Source: Bimuria novae-zelandiae CBS 107.79 (lineage: Eukaryota; Ascomycota; Dothideomycetes; Pleosporales; Didymosphaeriaceae). Taken from it: 64,000 nucleotides of DNA. The position numbers and the translations under genes were made by a program. Location of the stretch: contig ML976685.1 of the NCBI GenBank assembly GCA_010015655.1, positions 559,942 to 623,941 of the forward strand. Reading direction: 5' to 3'. This document shows, in pieces, positions 10,300-22,889 of the stretch (positions within the stretch are counted from its first letter, which is position 1; the number at the start of each line of letters is the position of its first letter). Under the pieces are notes generated by a model. The model did no database searches. It was not told the DNA's origin and saw nothing but the letters and a program-made list of their open reading frames with translations.

Positions 10300-11729
10300 A
10301 TTGACCAGGGTAGTCGATATCAACTCGTGAACCTCAAGAGACGCAGCTAGCAAAGTTTGCAAGTACGAGTGGTCAATGATTGGAAGACTGAGCTGGCCGT
10401 TGTTGTGTAGACTTCTGCCGTGGGCTTGTAGGCGTTGGAGGCGTCGTATCAACCCGTTTCGATGGATTCCACGGTGGACTTGCGATGATGCTTCGTGTTG
10501 TTCTGCCTTCAATTGAACATAGCATCGTATATGTATACACCATAGCGGTCATCAGAAACCATCGTCTGCTCCACTCTGAAGGTCATCTCAGCGACCGGTT
10601 CCCTATGACGGTGGCCGTACGGGCACCATGAGCTCGACCATTTTCCCACGGGCATTATTGCCGTCGTTTGGAAGTTTATCCATGCGTTCGGTCAGATTGC
10701 CACTTGAGAAACTCTAGTGTGGCTTTGCGGTCATTGTCAGAATTTCCCGTGATGCTGTGGACGGTCCTGGATGATGGGCGCCGGGATTTCGAGTGATGGT
10801 CGGTCAGGGTGTGCGCTGAGCACGGGTGCAAGGTATAAATTTCGGTCTCCGAACGCCCGGCTAACGGCTTTAGGCTGTTGCTTGATATGCACGTCATTGC
10901 TGCATGCGCACGGCGAAGTCGACATTCATATCGACTACTTGTCGCCGGTTCGATATGGTTCGTTCTGCCTTGGCTCGTGTTGGTTCGATCGACGATCGAC
11001 GATCTGACTGGTATCCAGACTTTGCGATGTTCAGCCGGTCTCAGCCCATGTCTCGTGTTGTTACAGCCGCACTTTACTGCGTGTGTAGGACGCCCCTGCT
11101 TCCTTCCGAGACCAGGAAGCGACTGCCACAAATATTTTTCCGTGCACGCCCCATCTCTTGCACTGCTGAGGTAGGTGTCCGTCAAACTCGGCAGAGCCGC
11201 GCGCTTCTGACACGCACTGCCCGGCAAATAACCGACAAGAACAATAACGTACGTATCGCAACGTTCGGTAGTCCCTTTAGCTTATCTAATCAGTCCACTA
11301 CAGACCGCCATGAATCGAGCCAACAACCGCTCCCAAGAGCTTGCCACCGCGGCAGGATGACCTCCCTGCATGACCTCCCTGCATGACAGGCACAAAACGT
11401 GGGCTCAACCTAGATCGGAGACCCAGGACTTGCCTAAGTGGACTAACCTACCCACTGTAGGTAACGCTTGGCAATGCATAGGCTCCTTCTCAACATTGGA
11501 CATCCCCTGAAAACAGCTCAGCAAAGCTCGCAATACCTGTTTTGAAATTCTCCGAAGGATCTTGGAATAGATGGGGACGCTGAAGCGACGGGGATTGCAA
11601 GGTGGCGGCTACTACGTTCCGGTGGCCCACAATGGTGAGCATATGGTATGTCTAGAGGCGTGTTGTAGGTGTCATCTCGAACTTTGTCCTCGTCAGCAAC
11701 TTTCGCTCATCCTTCTCATCATCATTGAA
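10300..11729. promoter_or_regulatory. Divergent intergenic region between KEP and UstYa genes
   Basis: The 1.4-kb space separates two start codons pointing outward, so both promoters must lie here. On the precursor side there is a TATACATATA-like box (minus strand, about 10530-10543). A TATAAATT box lies at about 10832. Direct repeats include CGATCGA at about 10987 and a duplicated GACCTCCCTGCAT at about 11360-11385. Several overlapping frames exist on both strands, but none has family features and they mask one another. I see no third gene, though a small exon cannot be excluded. Confidence 0.4.
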
Positions 11730-12659
11730 ATGAACTGTCCATCTGAAGAGCGGTTGTTTGATAAAGGTTCGTTTGACGGCTCCTTGAACCACGATCAAGG
11801 TTCATTGATAGAGTATGACGTATCGGATGCATTGTTGGGGGTGTCGAGCCGCGGCAGGACCTCGCACCAGCGACCAAAGTCCTGGACTTCCTGGATTGCG
11901 GACAACTCCGCCAGCATACTTCTCACTGTTGCTCTCATTGTTGCTGCGGTCGAGAGCATATATATTGTCGACATCCAACGGAGAGCAAACGCCCGCTTCC
12001 TCGGCCCGAGTATGTTACCCTCAACAACATTGCACCGCCCGTATTTCGCATTTACTGACAGTGGCATTCTGCAGCGGGATTGAGTCACGAACGAACGGTA
12101 TCGCGAACCATTTACGCCCACTCGAAGTATATGTCGGACGACGAAGAGGTTGCATCCAAGGCATGGGATGAGATACTCGCCGGTCACGGAGTCATTGCTC
12201 TGGATGCCGATAATGTTGCGGAAAAGAATCTCCCACCGAGCGTGCCGCTCCCGGATGACAGCGGCAGTTTCATGTACGTGATTGAGGCATACCATGCCAT
12301 GCATTGCGCAGTGAGTTCCAGTCAGCCGAAATAGCAGTTCGACGCTGACAAGGCTGCAGAAAGTGATCCGCGAACATTACATCCTGCTGGAACAAGGCCG
12401 TGCATGGAATTGGTCACGGTCCCACGACATGCACTGTTTCGACGCACTGAGGCAGTACATCATGTGTAACATTGACGATACCATTCTTTGGACGACAGGT
12501 CACCGAGAGACAGGTCACGGGCAGGAGAAGAAATGCAATGACTGGAATGCGCTTCGCGATTATGCGGAATCCGAGTCGGCGAATTACTTTGATGTCGAAC
12601 CTGAGAAGGGGATCATGCACTTGAACAATTATCATGCTGGCGATGGGTTGACCTGGTAG
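11730..12659 (+). CDS. UstYa family (DUF3328) protein, probable peptide oxidase/cyclase
   Basis: Three exons (11730-12009, 12075-12310 and 12360-12659; introns of 65 and 49 bp) give 271 residues, usual for the family. An N-terminal cytosolic part of about 58 residues is followed by one membrane helix (about 59-80, SASILLTVALIVAAVESIYI). The lumenal domain carries both family motifs, HAMHC at 167-171 and HDMHC at 194-198, followed by FDALRQYIMC and a DDTILWTTG-like segment. In characterised dikaritin pathways (ustiloxin, phomopsin, asperipin-2a) UstYa proteins carry out oxidative macrocyclisation of Kex2-released peptides, probably using metal held by the HxxHC motifs. Here the nearest upstream gene, transcribed divergently, encodes such a precursor. 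An ATG at 11571 lies in the same frame but adds residues not typical of the family, so I start at 11730. All key residues are present and nothing suggests inactivation. The substrate is inferred from position only. Confidence 0.88.
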
Positions 12660-14344
12660 AGGTGCCCCCAAAATCTGCATTGGCGGGTCAAGCGTGTTAT
12701 TCACTGACGTCAGATGGTAAGATGATGTGGTGCATGCACTTAGCGATTTCAAACTTTTTCTCCGACGCTCGAAGGACCCCTTCAATTAGATTATTCACCA
12801 ATTCCAAATCTTTTGCTAGCAGCGACGATACTGAATAAACTGGCATCTTGAATCGCGCGATCTTGTCAGGCTGAATATCTGCCAGCACAATAGAATCGAG
12901 CCTTCTCCATATCGTAAAGAACCGAATGTCAGGGTCCAACTAACCCACAAGCCTACCACCAGTTTATCCTTTTGCCGCGGTAGCCGTAGTGTCGGTGAAC
13001 GAAAATCAATAGTGGATCTTATGGTCCCTATACGCTGGCAACCACTCCTAAACACGCAAAATGCCACGAGTGACGCCATCTACCTGGATATCGGGACTAA
13101 TTAGGAACTCTGGTCAAGCAAACCTGCAGGGCCGGATATGTGGAGACAAGAGTGGGTTCAACGGGTACTATCATGGATAGCTGGGTATCGCCCGAGCCGC
13201 GTTTAGGACTCAACGGCCATACAGAAACAACCGACGGTAGTCTATAGGAATATTATAGCTGGTACTAAAACGACTCAAGCTAGTTTTGGACATCGCCGTC
13301 GTAAATTGAGACCTCCTCACGCTTCTGCGAAGTTCCTTCACTAATGCCTTGCAAGTTGAGCACGATTGACGAGAATTTTGAGCATGGAAAGCGTGAATGG
13401 AACTTCTGTTGGTACTTTTGGGTATCTTGAGCGAAGTCGGTCATTCGTCAAATATTACACCGCAAGGGCCGTTGCTCGAGGACAACGTAGTGTCGGCCCC
13501 CGAATTGCACCCAAACGATGTTCCAGAGCCTGGAAACGCCTCGGGCGCATGAGGTGTATGGATGATTTTGCTCACCGTGTCCTGCTCTTGCTCTCGGTCA
13601 TCGAAGTTTGAAGTCAATAGTTCATGCACTAGGCGACGTTGTCTTTTCCAAGCTTCTTTCGTGGACCGGCTCCGGGGACATATGATGAGAAGTTACATAT
13701 GGAAGGCTCGTGATTATTCATCAAGGTTATCTCTCTGCGGGAAGGCGCATTGTAGTCATATTCGCCCCTGCACAGCCACGCACCGATGCGCGTCACAATT
13801 CGATAACACCCCGTGCTTGCTTCCAACGGCCGACTTGCATCGGGTCAGTGTTTATGGAGTTGCTGGTCCTAGGATACTCAAAGCATTCAGCCCTTCAATG
13901 CTTTCCTTGAGGCGATTCCGCTGGGTGGGGCATACCGAGGAAGTAATCCATCAACACTCTCTTGTCCGTGAGTTTGGGGAGCCAGTAGTTCTTGAGCATG
14001 AACGCCCAGAGGAAGCAAGAAATTTTCGCGCAAGTACCTATGATGGGCATCGGCTTCTATGCGTCGCCATATCCATGAACGAGAGCTCCTAGGGCTTTCG
14101 CATGGAAGTCGCGAGTTGGGCCAGGAGGCGTAGGTAGATGTGGTCTGGTTCTTGGATTCCTCCGGTGAGTACCGCAATAGGCGTCCACCGGTAGCTGAGC
14201 CTGCACTTTGAGGCGCGGTGAGAGTGTAGATGAGTGTGTATGGTCGCTCCTGCCCCTTTCAGGACCAAGACAGAGCTGCAACTTTTGGCGGACGTCTCGT
14301 TAGGCACAATTGTCAACAAACAAATCCAGTCCAAATCCACCCGT
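12660..14344. other. Intergenic region with possible gene remnants
   Basis: No complete gene could be built. On the minus strand, 12939-12697 reads a plausible C-terminus (RLDSIVLADIQPDKIARF, later EKKFEIAKCMHHIILP) before a stop; a possible upstream exon at 13079-12960 is in a different frame. Further fragments on the minus strand, such as CFLWAFMLKNYWLPKLTD near 14010 and TGGIQEPDHIYLRLLAQLA near 14130, look coding-like but could not be linked. These may be decayed genes at the edge of the transposon block that starts abruptly at about 14345. Confidence 0.3.
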
Positions 14345-17199
14345 TGACTTAATTAGGGAGGTCTTAGTAGTAGTTTATACTTAATTGAAAAGTTAAATTT
14401 ATAAATATTAAGCTAAAATTATAGTAGTATACTATAGTTTAGTAGCTAATTATCCTATTTAGATACACTATATAGATTCTTAATTGCTATGTTAGTAAGA
14501 TTACTCTTAATAACCTTATTATTACTACTTATAAAACTAGCCATTAGCTAGCTCTATATATACTATAGAGTAACTTATAATTATAAGCTTATTTTACGCT
14601 ACTTTAGCTTAAATAAGTTACTAAGTTTACTAAATAAGCGCTTATACTCGGCGCTTAAAGCTAAAATATTTATTATATTAAATATTAACTATGCTAACGC
14701 TAGGTACTTATTATATAATTTAAGCTGGTAATAAACTAAGTTACTTTTTTATTTAATATTATCGTAGCTTTAATATAGCATATAAGTCTACTAGCCCTTA
14801 TTCTTATTATTAGTTTTATTTTATTACAGTTTCTATTTACCTTTATAATCGCTTTAAAAGTATTATTTATAGTATTAAACTACTTAACTAGCGGGCGTAG
14901 TGGTAGCTAAGGAGTAATAGTACTACTGTAAAGGTGCTAAAGTTACTAAAAGGTAGCGTTAATAATTACTAATTAAATCAAATTATCTATTTAAGTAACT
15001 TTATAGTAATTATAATAGCGTATGTAAATTATAATTATAGCGTAATAGGTACTATTATACTTAGTTTTATATAATAGATCTTTAGTTAAGTAATAGCGTC
15101 GTGTAGGTTAATAATTAAAAAGTGTATTAAAGTGTCGTCTTACTAAAAATTAATATTATAATAGGTAATTAAGCGCTCTTTATAAGCGCTTATAAGCTAC
15201 TTAAAGGTAGAAATAACCTTATAAATAGCGCTAAAGCGCCCATTAAGCTAATAATTACCTAGCTACTTACTCTTACTATAATCTTCTAGCTACTTTATAG
15301 CTAGCTTTAACATATTTATATACTCAATAATAACTACCTAGTCCACTACTTCGAGACTAGTTAATTGCATCTACGCTAGAGTAACTAGTAGCTTACTAAT
15401 TATTTAATTAATTGCTTTAATTTATAAGATATTGTATTTAGCTTAGTTGGTAATAAGATATTAAAGGATAAGCTTATACTTAAAAGTCATATAATAGCTA
15501 TTCTAGCGTATAACGTACACCTTAATAATAGCTAATAATAAAATTTTATTTATAAGGTCTTTAGCTAACGCGAGGTACTAAAAAGTAAAGAAACTAAAGT
15601 GTTATTTTAGTATACTAATAAAGTTAATAATATTTAAAAACACTTTTAAAGGCTTTAACTATTACTACCTATTTATACACTTCTCCTTATTCTTTTTATA
15701 TTTTAAGTTAATATTATAGGCATCTTTATCCTTACTAAATATAATAATTTAGCTAATAAGGTTAATAGTGTATTACCAGTAACAAAGATGACGTTAAGCG
15801 ATAGTAAATCTATATTATTTACTTAAGTATTTTACTACTATATTATTACTTATAGCATTATTTAACATTAAGTAATTTAGCTTCTTTACTATTATATTAA
15901 ACACCTATAGCACTTTATTAACATATTTATCTATTCTCTTGCCGCTATAAAAGCTAGTAAGGTATAATAGTATAATAGATAAGTCTTAAATCCTACCTAC
16001 AGTATAAACGTAGTAAATAATAACACTAATACAGTCACGCTTACTACCTTTTATAATATACCTATTAAAGCTAATATATACCTTATTAATTATAGTTACT
16101 AATTCTGCTTTAATAATAAAAATAAGGTAATTACAGAGCTATAGTGTAAACCTTAATATCCTGTTATAGCTTATTCATAGCGATTAAATTATTATATAAT
16201 TAGTAAACTATAGTATATGCTAATAGCACTTAGTCTTAAATTTACGTAGTAAATAGTTCTTTTTAATAGGCTATTACATAGCGGCGAGCTAAAAGTTTAC
16301 TAATTATAGCTTACGTAATAAATACGTCCTTCTGTATCGCGTTAAAGAGAGTTAATTAACTATGTATTAGCTATAGTAGCTACTTCCTGCGCGTAGTGAG
16401 GCCATAGCAATACTTTTAATAACCTAGGTACTTTACTATAAAGCTTATAGTATTTATTACCTTAATTATACTACTTATTAGCGCGTTATAGTGGTAAAAG
16501 CGGCCTATAAAAAAGGTACACTTAGGCTTATTAGATATAATTTATATAAGACTTTACATTAACGCGATATAATAGCTATAATAAAAGATTTAGCACTTTT
16601 TACTAATAAGAGTACGCTATAGTATATAGACTAGTGAATAGATTAGGTCGCAAGGGCCATAGTTGGGTCTAACGAAGCAGAACATTAAAATTTCGAAATT
16701 TAAACTCTCTATAACTTTTTAAATATAGTCTATTTAGGATAATTAGTAACTAAAAATTCCTATATAGTTCATAAATTTTTGCGTTAGCCTGTTAATAGCG
16801 CTTATAATTATAAATATAATCTATAACGTCTTTACCTATCCTACTTTATACGTACTTACGCTAGATGCGCTTAAATATCTTATTCATATTTAAATAGTTT
16901 AATAAAGGTTCATTATAGTATTCTTTAATTGAAGTAGACTTCGCTTTTATTATAAGAGGCTATATTAGCTGCCTTAGGCGCTTAGCAGGGCTTTTAAAAA
17001 TTTCTAACCTTAAAGTATTATTATTAGAATTAGAGGTTTTGGTATTTTTATTCCTAGCCCTAACTAGGATACTGAAAGACTTATTTTTCTTTAAAAAACT
17101 TGAATTTTACTTATTAAATAGTTAAATTCCTTTTATAAGCTTTAGGTTACGAATATAGTTTAATTATAATAAAGTAAATATAGTTATAATCGTGAATTC

Positions 17200-18900
17200 T
17201 TTAGCTATTTCTAGTATTCTACTAAGAATATCCGGGAGAGGCTTTATAAAAGCTTTATTCTATTTATGCTTAGCTTATTTAGCGCTAATCATATAGTCTA
17301 GATAGTACGATAGCGCATTTACTACGTTAGTTAAGCCTATTTAGTACGTTATAATAAAGTTATACTTAGAAAGTACTAGGTACGCTTATATTTATTATAA
17401 TAATAAGATCTTTATCTTTATAAACTGGCGTAAGTTATTATAGTCTGTAAAAACTTCAACGCGTATACTTTATAAATAATATTACTAGTGCTTAATATAA
17501 TTAATAATAGTAAGTAGCTCCTTATTATATACATTATAGTTAAGCTACACTGCGCCTAGCTTTCTTAAAAAAAAAGTTAATAAGGCGCTAGTACGACGTA
17601 CTATTCTTATTAAGGGCTAAATTAGCTTAAAATAGGGCTAATAGCCGTATTAAAGATATTTATTTTAACACGTGTCTAACTCCCGGATTCGAAGTGCGCA
17701 AGGGTTAGCACTTTAAGCAAGGTATTATAAAGCTTCTTAAAAGCTTTTTTAACTGTAGTGCTAATATTAATCTTAGCGCTTTCCTCCCTTATTATAGCTA
17801 GCACGTCGTAGGCGCCGTTGGGCGCCTTTTTAATTAATTTAGTTAAAAGTAACGTTAATTAGGAGAAATACTTAATAAATTATTTATAGTAGTTTATAAA
17901 GCTAATAAAGACCCTAATATTACGCATATATTACGGCATAAACTAATTCTAAACATCTTTAATTTAAGGCTTATTATTCTAGAGCGCTTTAAGAGAAATA
18001 ATAAAGCTAAGGTATTTTATAAATTAAGCTTAGTATAGATCTTTCTGTGAGGCACTTTGTGGCAGGCAATTCGGATCAGGGTGAACGTGTATATTAGACA
18101 AATCCTTGCCGGATGTCAAAGGCTCTATAGAGGAATATATAGGCTACACCACGTGACTGAGCCGGGGCAGCTCCGGTGGAGGCCCGAGAGAGATCCGGAG
18201 GATCTCCGAGGGTCGCCTTTTGTGGGGGTCAAGAATGTCCCTGACACTTTCCCATTATAAGGCGATCTAGTAACTCTATAATACGCAAAAGGTACCACGA
18301 TTCTTAATTATAATCTTATTTAGGCCTCTATAGTTTATATAAAGACTAAGTAAGCTATCTTTCCCTTTTACAAAGAGTATTAGCGCACCTATAATGGATT
18401 TAGACTACTTTATTTATTTATAACTAAGATAGTTTTTAATATACTTCCTTAAGACCTTAAGTTTGATTATTAAAAGGTTATATATAGGGTACTATAGAGA
18501 AGAAGTTCCCAGTTCTAAATTAATTTATAAATTAGTTAGTCTATAGGTAGCTAGCGTCTTAGAGTCATTATATAAAATAAGATCTATAAAGTTAACGTAC
18601 CATTTTAGTAATAGTAGATTATTACACTTAATTAGACCCTGTACGTCTACTTTATTAAAAGCGTCAGCTAAGTAACTATAATCTATTTTATAGGGATCAC
18701 GCATAGTTTGCTTAAACCTATCAGAGTTTTTTATAATTGTTTATTTAAAGAAATCGTTTACTTATTTAAAGTATTTTCTTTTAAAAGAGTACGCCAAATT
18801 ACAATATTTACTTTTAAGACTACTTTATTAAATTAAGGTAGGCATAAAAAGATGTTAAACTAAGGGAGATCTATTATTATAAATAAGATATTTTAAATTT
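17200..18900 (-). pseudogene. Gypsy-3 reverse transcriptase / RNase H remnant
   Basis: The minus strand reads a PLYSLSQQELKVLREYI segment and a YRGLNKIIIKNRG-type motif, the start of Ty3/gypsy RT. Further along are EVFTDYNNL and a KPLPDILSR-like segment, corresponding to RNase H and its tail. The frame carries many TAG/TAA stops at expected Trp/Gln positions. The solo LTR at 18046-18246 lies directly after the IKNRG motif. Confidence 0.65.
18046..18246 (-). mobile_element. Solo LTR, 201 bp
   Basis: Read on the minus strand it begins TGTCAGGGACATTC and ends TGCCTCACA. Both flanks carry the 5-bp duplication CTTTC (18041-18045 and 18247-18251). Composition is normal, so it either arrived after the surrounding gypsy was mutated or was too short to be mutated. 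A CACGTG E-box-like site lies inside. Confidence 0.85.
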
Positions 18901-20922
18901 ATTTATAGCCCTAGGTGTTAATTAACTATACAGTAGTAACTACTATACTATAAATAACTATATTAGACGTATTTATAGCTTGCACAAATAAATAGTTTAA
19001 AAAAATTACTTTTAGATTTATTTATTTTACTAAATTAGTAAAGAGAAGGTTTAACACTAACTTTAAATCTATAAGCGTATTAACCTCGCCGTTATTCTTA
19101 ACTTTAGCCTTAAGGGTAAGTATACCTTTAAGCTAACTATAAATCTAGTTAAATAATTAGCCGTAATCCTTAACCTTAAGGATACTATTAATATCGCTAG
19201 CTAGAATATTAATATAAATAATAAGTATAATTATGATATCTTACGCCTTTTGACTTTTCCTAATAAGTTACGTTTTACTTTAATAAATTTAGCTAAGGCT
19301 AGCTTATCCTTCTTTATATAATTTAGACTTATATAACCTAACTAGTTATAATAATAGTAAAATAATGAGATAGATACGCCTTTAGCACTAAAAGTTACTA
19401 TAGTAGGCCCTCTAGTATCCTATTGTGACTTATTAGGGCCCTTAATAAATTTTAAAAATCTTAAGGACTTCCTTACTTCGAGTAAGCACTTCTGAGAGCC
19501 TTTTAATTATATTCATAATCCCTAATTAGATTTTAGAGCGAATAAGTATTTCTAGAATATAATAGCTTTTTTTTAGTAACTATATCTTGCTAAAAGTTAT
19601 TTAAAGTTACTCGTTAACCTTTAATATAGTAGCTTAGATAGCTAGTATAGTTAGGTATATATATTAGCATATATTTCTTTATAGTCCAGCCTTACTTTTC
19701 CTATAATAATTAAATATACTTTAATAGTTTCAATAGAAACTACCCTAACTTCTAAAATTAGTCCTTAAGCGTATTTTAGGCTTATAGTTAGTATTGAAAA
19801 AGGTTTTTAAACTATTAAGTATCTTTTTCTTTTAATACGTTTTAAGTCTTTTATTAGTTATAATCCTAACTACGTTAAGGCGTTGCTTTAGCATTCTAAT
19901 TTATATAAAGAGTTTTATTATATAATTAGTAATAAACTCTACCTTTAGTTCTTGAGCAGGAAATTAGATTAATAATTAATAAATATAATATTTGCCATTA
20001 TTTCTTCAAAGGTTAAAATTATATTAATTTTTTTCTAATACATATATAGTTCTCCAAAAGGAGAAGTTCGCATTACAAGCGCTAGACTTATTACTACAAG
20101 CTAGATAGCTACTATAAGGGTCTGTAAAATAGTATTTTAGTCCCCTTATTTATACCAATAATATATATTATAAATACGCTCTATTGTTTTTTATAATTAT
20201 AAACTTCTTTAAGCTAAGTGTAAGTTTTCTTAATATTTTATTACGTTATAGAACTAGCTAGTGCTAGTTAGATAGGCGTTATGCTTAAAGTAATTGTTAA
20301 AGTTAAACAAATGCTAAAAGGGTCTATTTAACCCTAAAAGGGCTAATTAGTACTAAATAGTTCCCTTAAGTAAAGAATTTTTAAACTAGACAGTTTTAAG
20401 TATCTTATAGTTTATTAATCTTATTTTTTTATTAAGGTTAACCTTAATAGGTAGGTTTTGCTTAGGAAAGTCTTAGATAGTAAAATTATAGTATGTCTTT
20501 AGTCCTATTATGCACTAGACTACTACTATAAATATAAAGCGATTTAAATATAAGAGGAAGGGTTAGGCAGGTAGTATAGTAATAAGATAAAAACTAAAGG
20601 GGTTATATTTAGTATATAAAAAAATTAGTGAATTATTACCAAGCCTCTACATAGATAGCGTTAGCGATATACCTAGAGTTACCTAATCCTGCTAAGTCAG
20701 GCGCTAGTAAGATTAGTGAAAAGTAGCTACGTAACTTTATTAAGTGAATAGACTACCTTAATACATAATTTAGTTAGCTATACGATTAATAAAGAGCTCT
20801 ATATAAAAATATAAAAATAATCAGGGCCTAGTTCGGCCTTATAACGCGTATTAAAGCTATCTATAATTTTAAATAAGACTAGCTTTATAATAGGCCAAAT
20901 ATTATCTTAGCTTGTAACTATA

Positions 20923-20975
20923 ACGTGTTTTATAAGCGAGCGGCCCATACAAGCGAGCGGCCCACCCCACCAACT
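20923..20975 (+). repeat. Terminal inverted repeat of Fot1-1, left
   Basis: It starts ACGTGTTTTATAAGCGAG and continues through a doublet of GCGAGCGGCCCA. It pairs with 22722-22774. Confidence 0.88.
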
Positions 20976-21053
20976 TTTTAAACCTTTACAGTAACCTATC
21001 TTAACAACACAATAAGATAATAGTATATAATTGCTATACTAGATTAAATAGTA

Positions 21054-22693
21054 TCTATAATATCGTTCTTGCATGTTCGCATGTTATGGCCAGTCTTCTT
21101 GCAGCGGCTGCAGCGTGTTAAAGCCTGCCAATTAGCACCTAATCGCGCCTTATCTTAACGTATTTCTACCTCTATCTGCTGCTTAACATCCTTTTAAGCG
21201 ATAATCTTCTCTACTTTTGCCTTTGTTAAGGTACCCTGCCTCTAGATCCGCTTCTTTTTGCGCTATTTACGCGTTGTAGCGGCCTTATTAGCCTTCTTAA
21301 GCCTCGCGATCCAATCGCGCATAAGCGTACTTTTATAAGCTATTACTTTAGCGCCCTTTTTAAGCTAATTAAGCGCTATAATAATAAAAGTAAGTAATAA
21401 GCTCTTATGCCTTTAAATCTTATCGTAAATTAATATTAATTAAGCCTCTAGCTTACGCGCGCTACTTAGTGTTTTAGCTTTTTAAAGAGTAACCTTTAGT
21501 AAAGGCGGCGTTAGCGTATGAAGCTTAATATTAAGCTTTAATATTACCGCCTCTAGGTCGTGTAGGACTAGGCTAGCGCCTCGAAAGCTTGCGTAGATAT
21601 TTTCCCTTATAATTAACTACTTATAGGCTGCGCAAAAGGCTGGTAGGAACTCTAGCTTTATAATATAGTTAATATAGTCGCGCATTAGGCTCTTAATCTA
21701 GTAGCTATACGCGCGCTTTAACGGCGAAAAGTAGCTAATATTAAGTAGCTATAAGAGGTATAATAAATGTGGTAGTATATAAAGAGTATAGATATTATTC
21801 TCCTTATAGAGCTCTTGAAATTCGAGCGAGTTATAGCTCTTATAGCTATTAAGTATAAGTAGCTAGCGCGCGCCTACCCTATACTTTACTATATATTTAA
21901 TAAAGTGCCTTAGCTACTTTACTCTAAGCTTATTAGTAGTCTAGCTATTATTACTAATAGCGAAAGCCTAGTTGCGTGGTATATTATCGTCCTAGTACTA
22001 GGCAAAGAGGTGATACTAGCTAGTAAAAATAATAAAGGGCAGGATTACCTAGCTAGCAGCGCTAATTCTATAGATTGCTATAGTCTACCTATAATTATCT
22101 AGCTAGATAGCCTTTAGCCTGCCGCGTCTCTCTAAGCCTATAATAACAAGCTAAGATAATATCTTGCCTATTATAAAACTAGTCTCGTCGAAGTTGTAGG
22201 TATCCTTATTATAGATACTATAGGTAGCCTTTATGCGCGCTACAAGCTCGAACTAAGCTCTAATAGTATCTAGATCCTTATATAGAGCTCTCTACTAATT
22301 ATATTGTCGATTAAATCGTGTAGTAAGATAATCTATTTACTTAATAAAGTTGCGCGGTTACTACTTACTAACCTGTCTAGCGCCTTGCTTAGCGAGTAGC
22401 TTATTTACTATATCTTATATAGCACTTAGCGTAGGCGGAAATCCTCGCGAATCTAGGTTAAGTATATACCTAATAATTACCTCCTCTTCTATCTTAGTAA
22501 GCATTTTTAATTTAGGCTAGTAATCGCGTCGCGTAGTAATTCTAGCGCGTTAGCGTTAAAGCGTTATTTAAAGGATAGTAAATATATATACTACACCTCT
22601 TATAGACTAAATTTAGTTTTAATTAATAGCTAAGATTACAAGGTGTATATCAGCCTTAGTAGAGGCTAGTTGGGCCTGAATTAGGGGCGCCAT
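21054..22693 (-). pseudogene. Fot1-1 transposase, inactivated by RIP stops
   Basis: Starting at an ATG at 22693 (MAPLIQAQ), the frame contains an N-terminal helix-turn-helix region, the catalytic block YNFDETSFIIG, then ILNSYKSYNSLEFQ (second-aspartate region, with D read as N) and LLQLLDIGYFSPLKRAY (third block). It ends with a zinc knuckle CSRCKKTGHNMRTC and a TAA. DDE transposases of the Fot1/pogo group cut and paste at TA. Numerous in-frame TAG/TAA codons replace Trp/Gln, so the protein is dead. Only the knuckle end is nearly free of mutation. Confidence 0.85.
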
Positions 22694-22721
22694 AGTAGGT
22701 AGAAGTTTATGTGCTGCAAAA

Positions 22722-22774
22722 AGTTAGTGGGGTGGGCCGCTCGCTTGTATGGGCCACTCGCTTATAAAACATGT
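22722..22774 (-). repeat. Terminal inverted repeat of Fot1-1, right
   Basis: The inverted partner of 20923-20975, ending in ACATGT directly before the shared TA. Confidence 0.88.
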
Positions 22775-22776
22775 TA

Positions 22777-22850
22777 CTCGCCCCACACGCCAACCGGAGG
22801 TTGGCCCTGCGCAGCCCAACGTAACTTCGTAGCCTAACGTAACTTTTTGT
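22777..22850 (+). repeat. Terminal inverted repeat of Fot1-2, left
   Basis: It is about 74 bp, includes the palindromic CCAACCGGAGGTTGG, and pairs with 24592-24665. Confidence 0.88.
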
Positions 22851-22889
22851 CGCGGATTTTTCTATTTTCTTAATAAACAACCCACAACC

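Larger units (their letters stand above)
14345..20560 (-). mobile_element. Ty3/gypsy element, heavily RIP-degraded (Gypsy-3)
   Basis: The composition is very AT-rich with depleted CpA/TpG. Minus-strand RT and RNase H signatures (about 18900-17200) identify a gypsy element; integrase and 3' parts presumably fill 17000-14345, and gag and protease would lie between 18900 and about 20500. I could not find matching LTRs at either end, so the element is probably truncated or its LTRs are too mutated to see. It is not evidently the same family as Gypsy-1 or Gypsy-2. A solo LTR interrupts RT at 18046-18246. The change from AT-rich to normal sequence at 14345 is sharp. Confidence 0.65.
20923..22774 (-). 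mobile_element. Fot1/pogo-like transposon (Fot1-1)
   Basis: It is 1,852 bp with inverted repeats of about 53 bp and TA at each end (20921-20922 and 22775-22776), the target used by Tc1/mariner-superfamily elements. The inverted repeat contains two copies of AAGCGAGCGGCCCA. One transposase frame fills the minus strand. It is inserted in the transposase gene of Fot1-3. Confidence 0.9.

Noticed and set aside
10300..10512. 71-codon N-terminal extension of the repeat precursor
   Set aside because: It would place the signal peptide internally and has no secretion features. The internal ATG at 10299 is preferred.
10676..11386. Several overlapping frames of 60-180 codons on both strands
   Set aside because: They overlap one another in different frames, lack family motifs and lie in the divergent promoter region.
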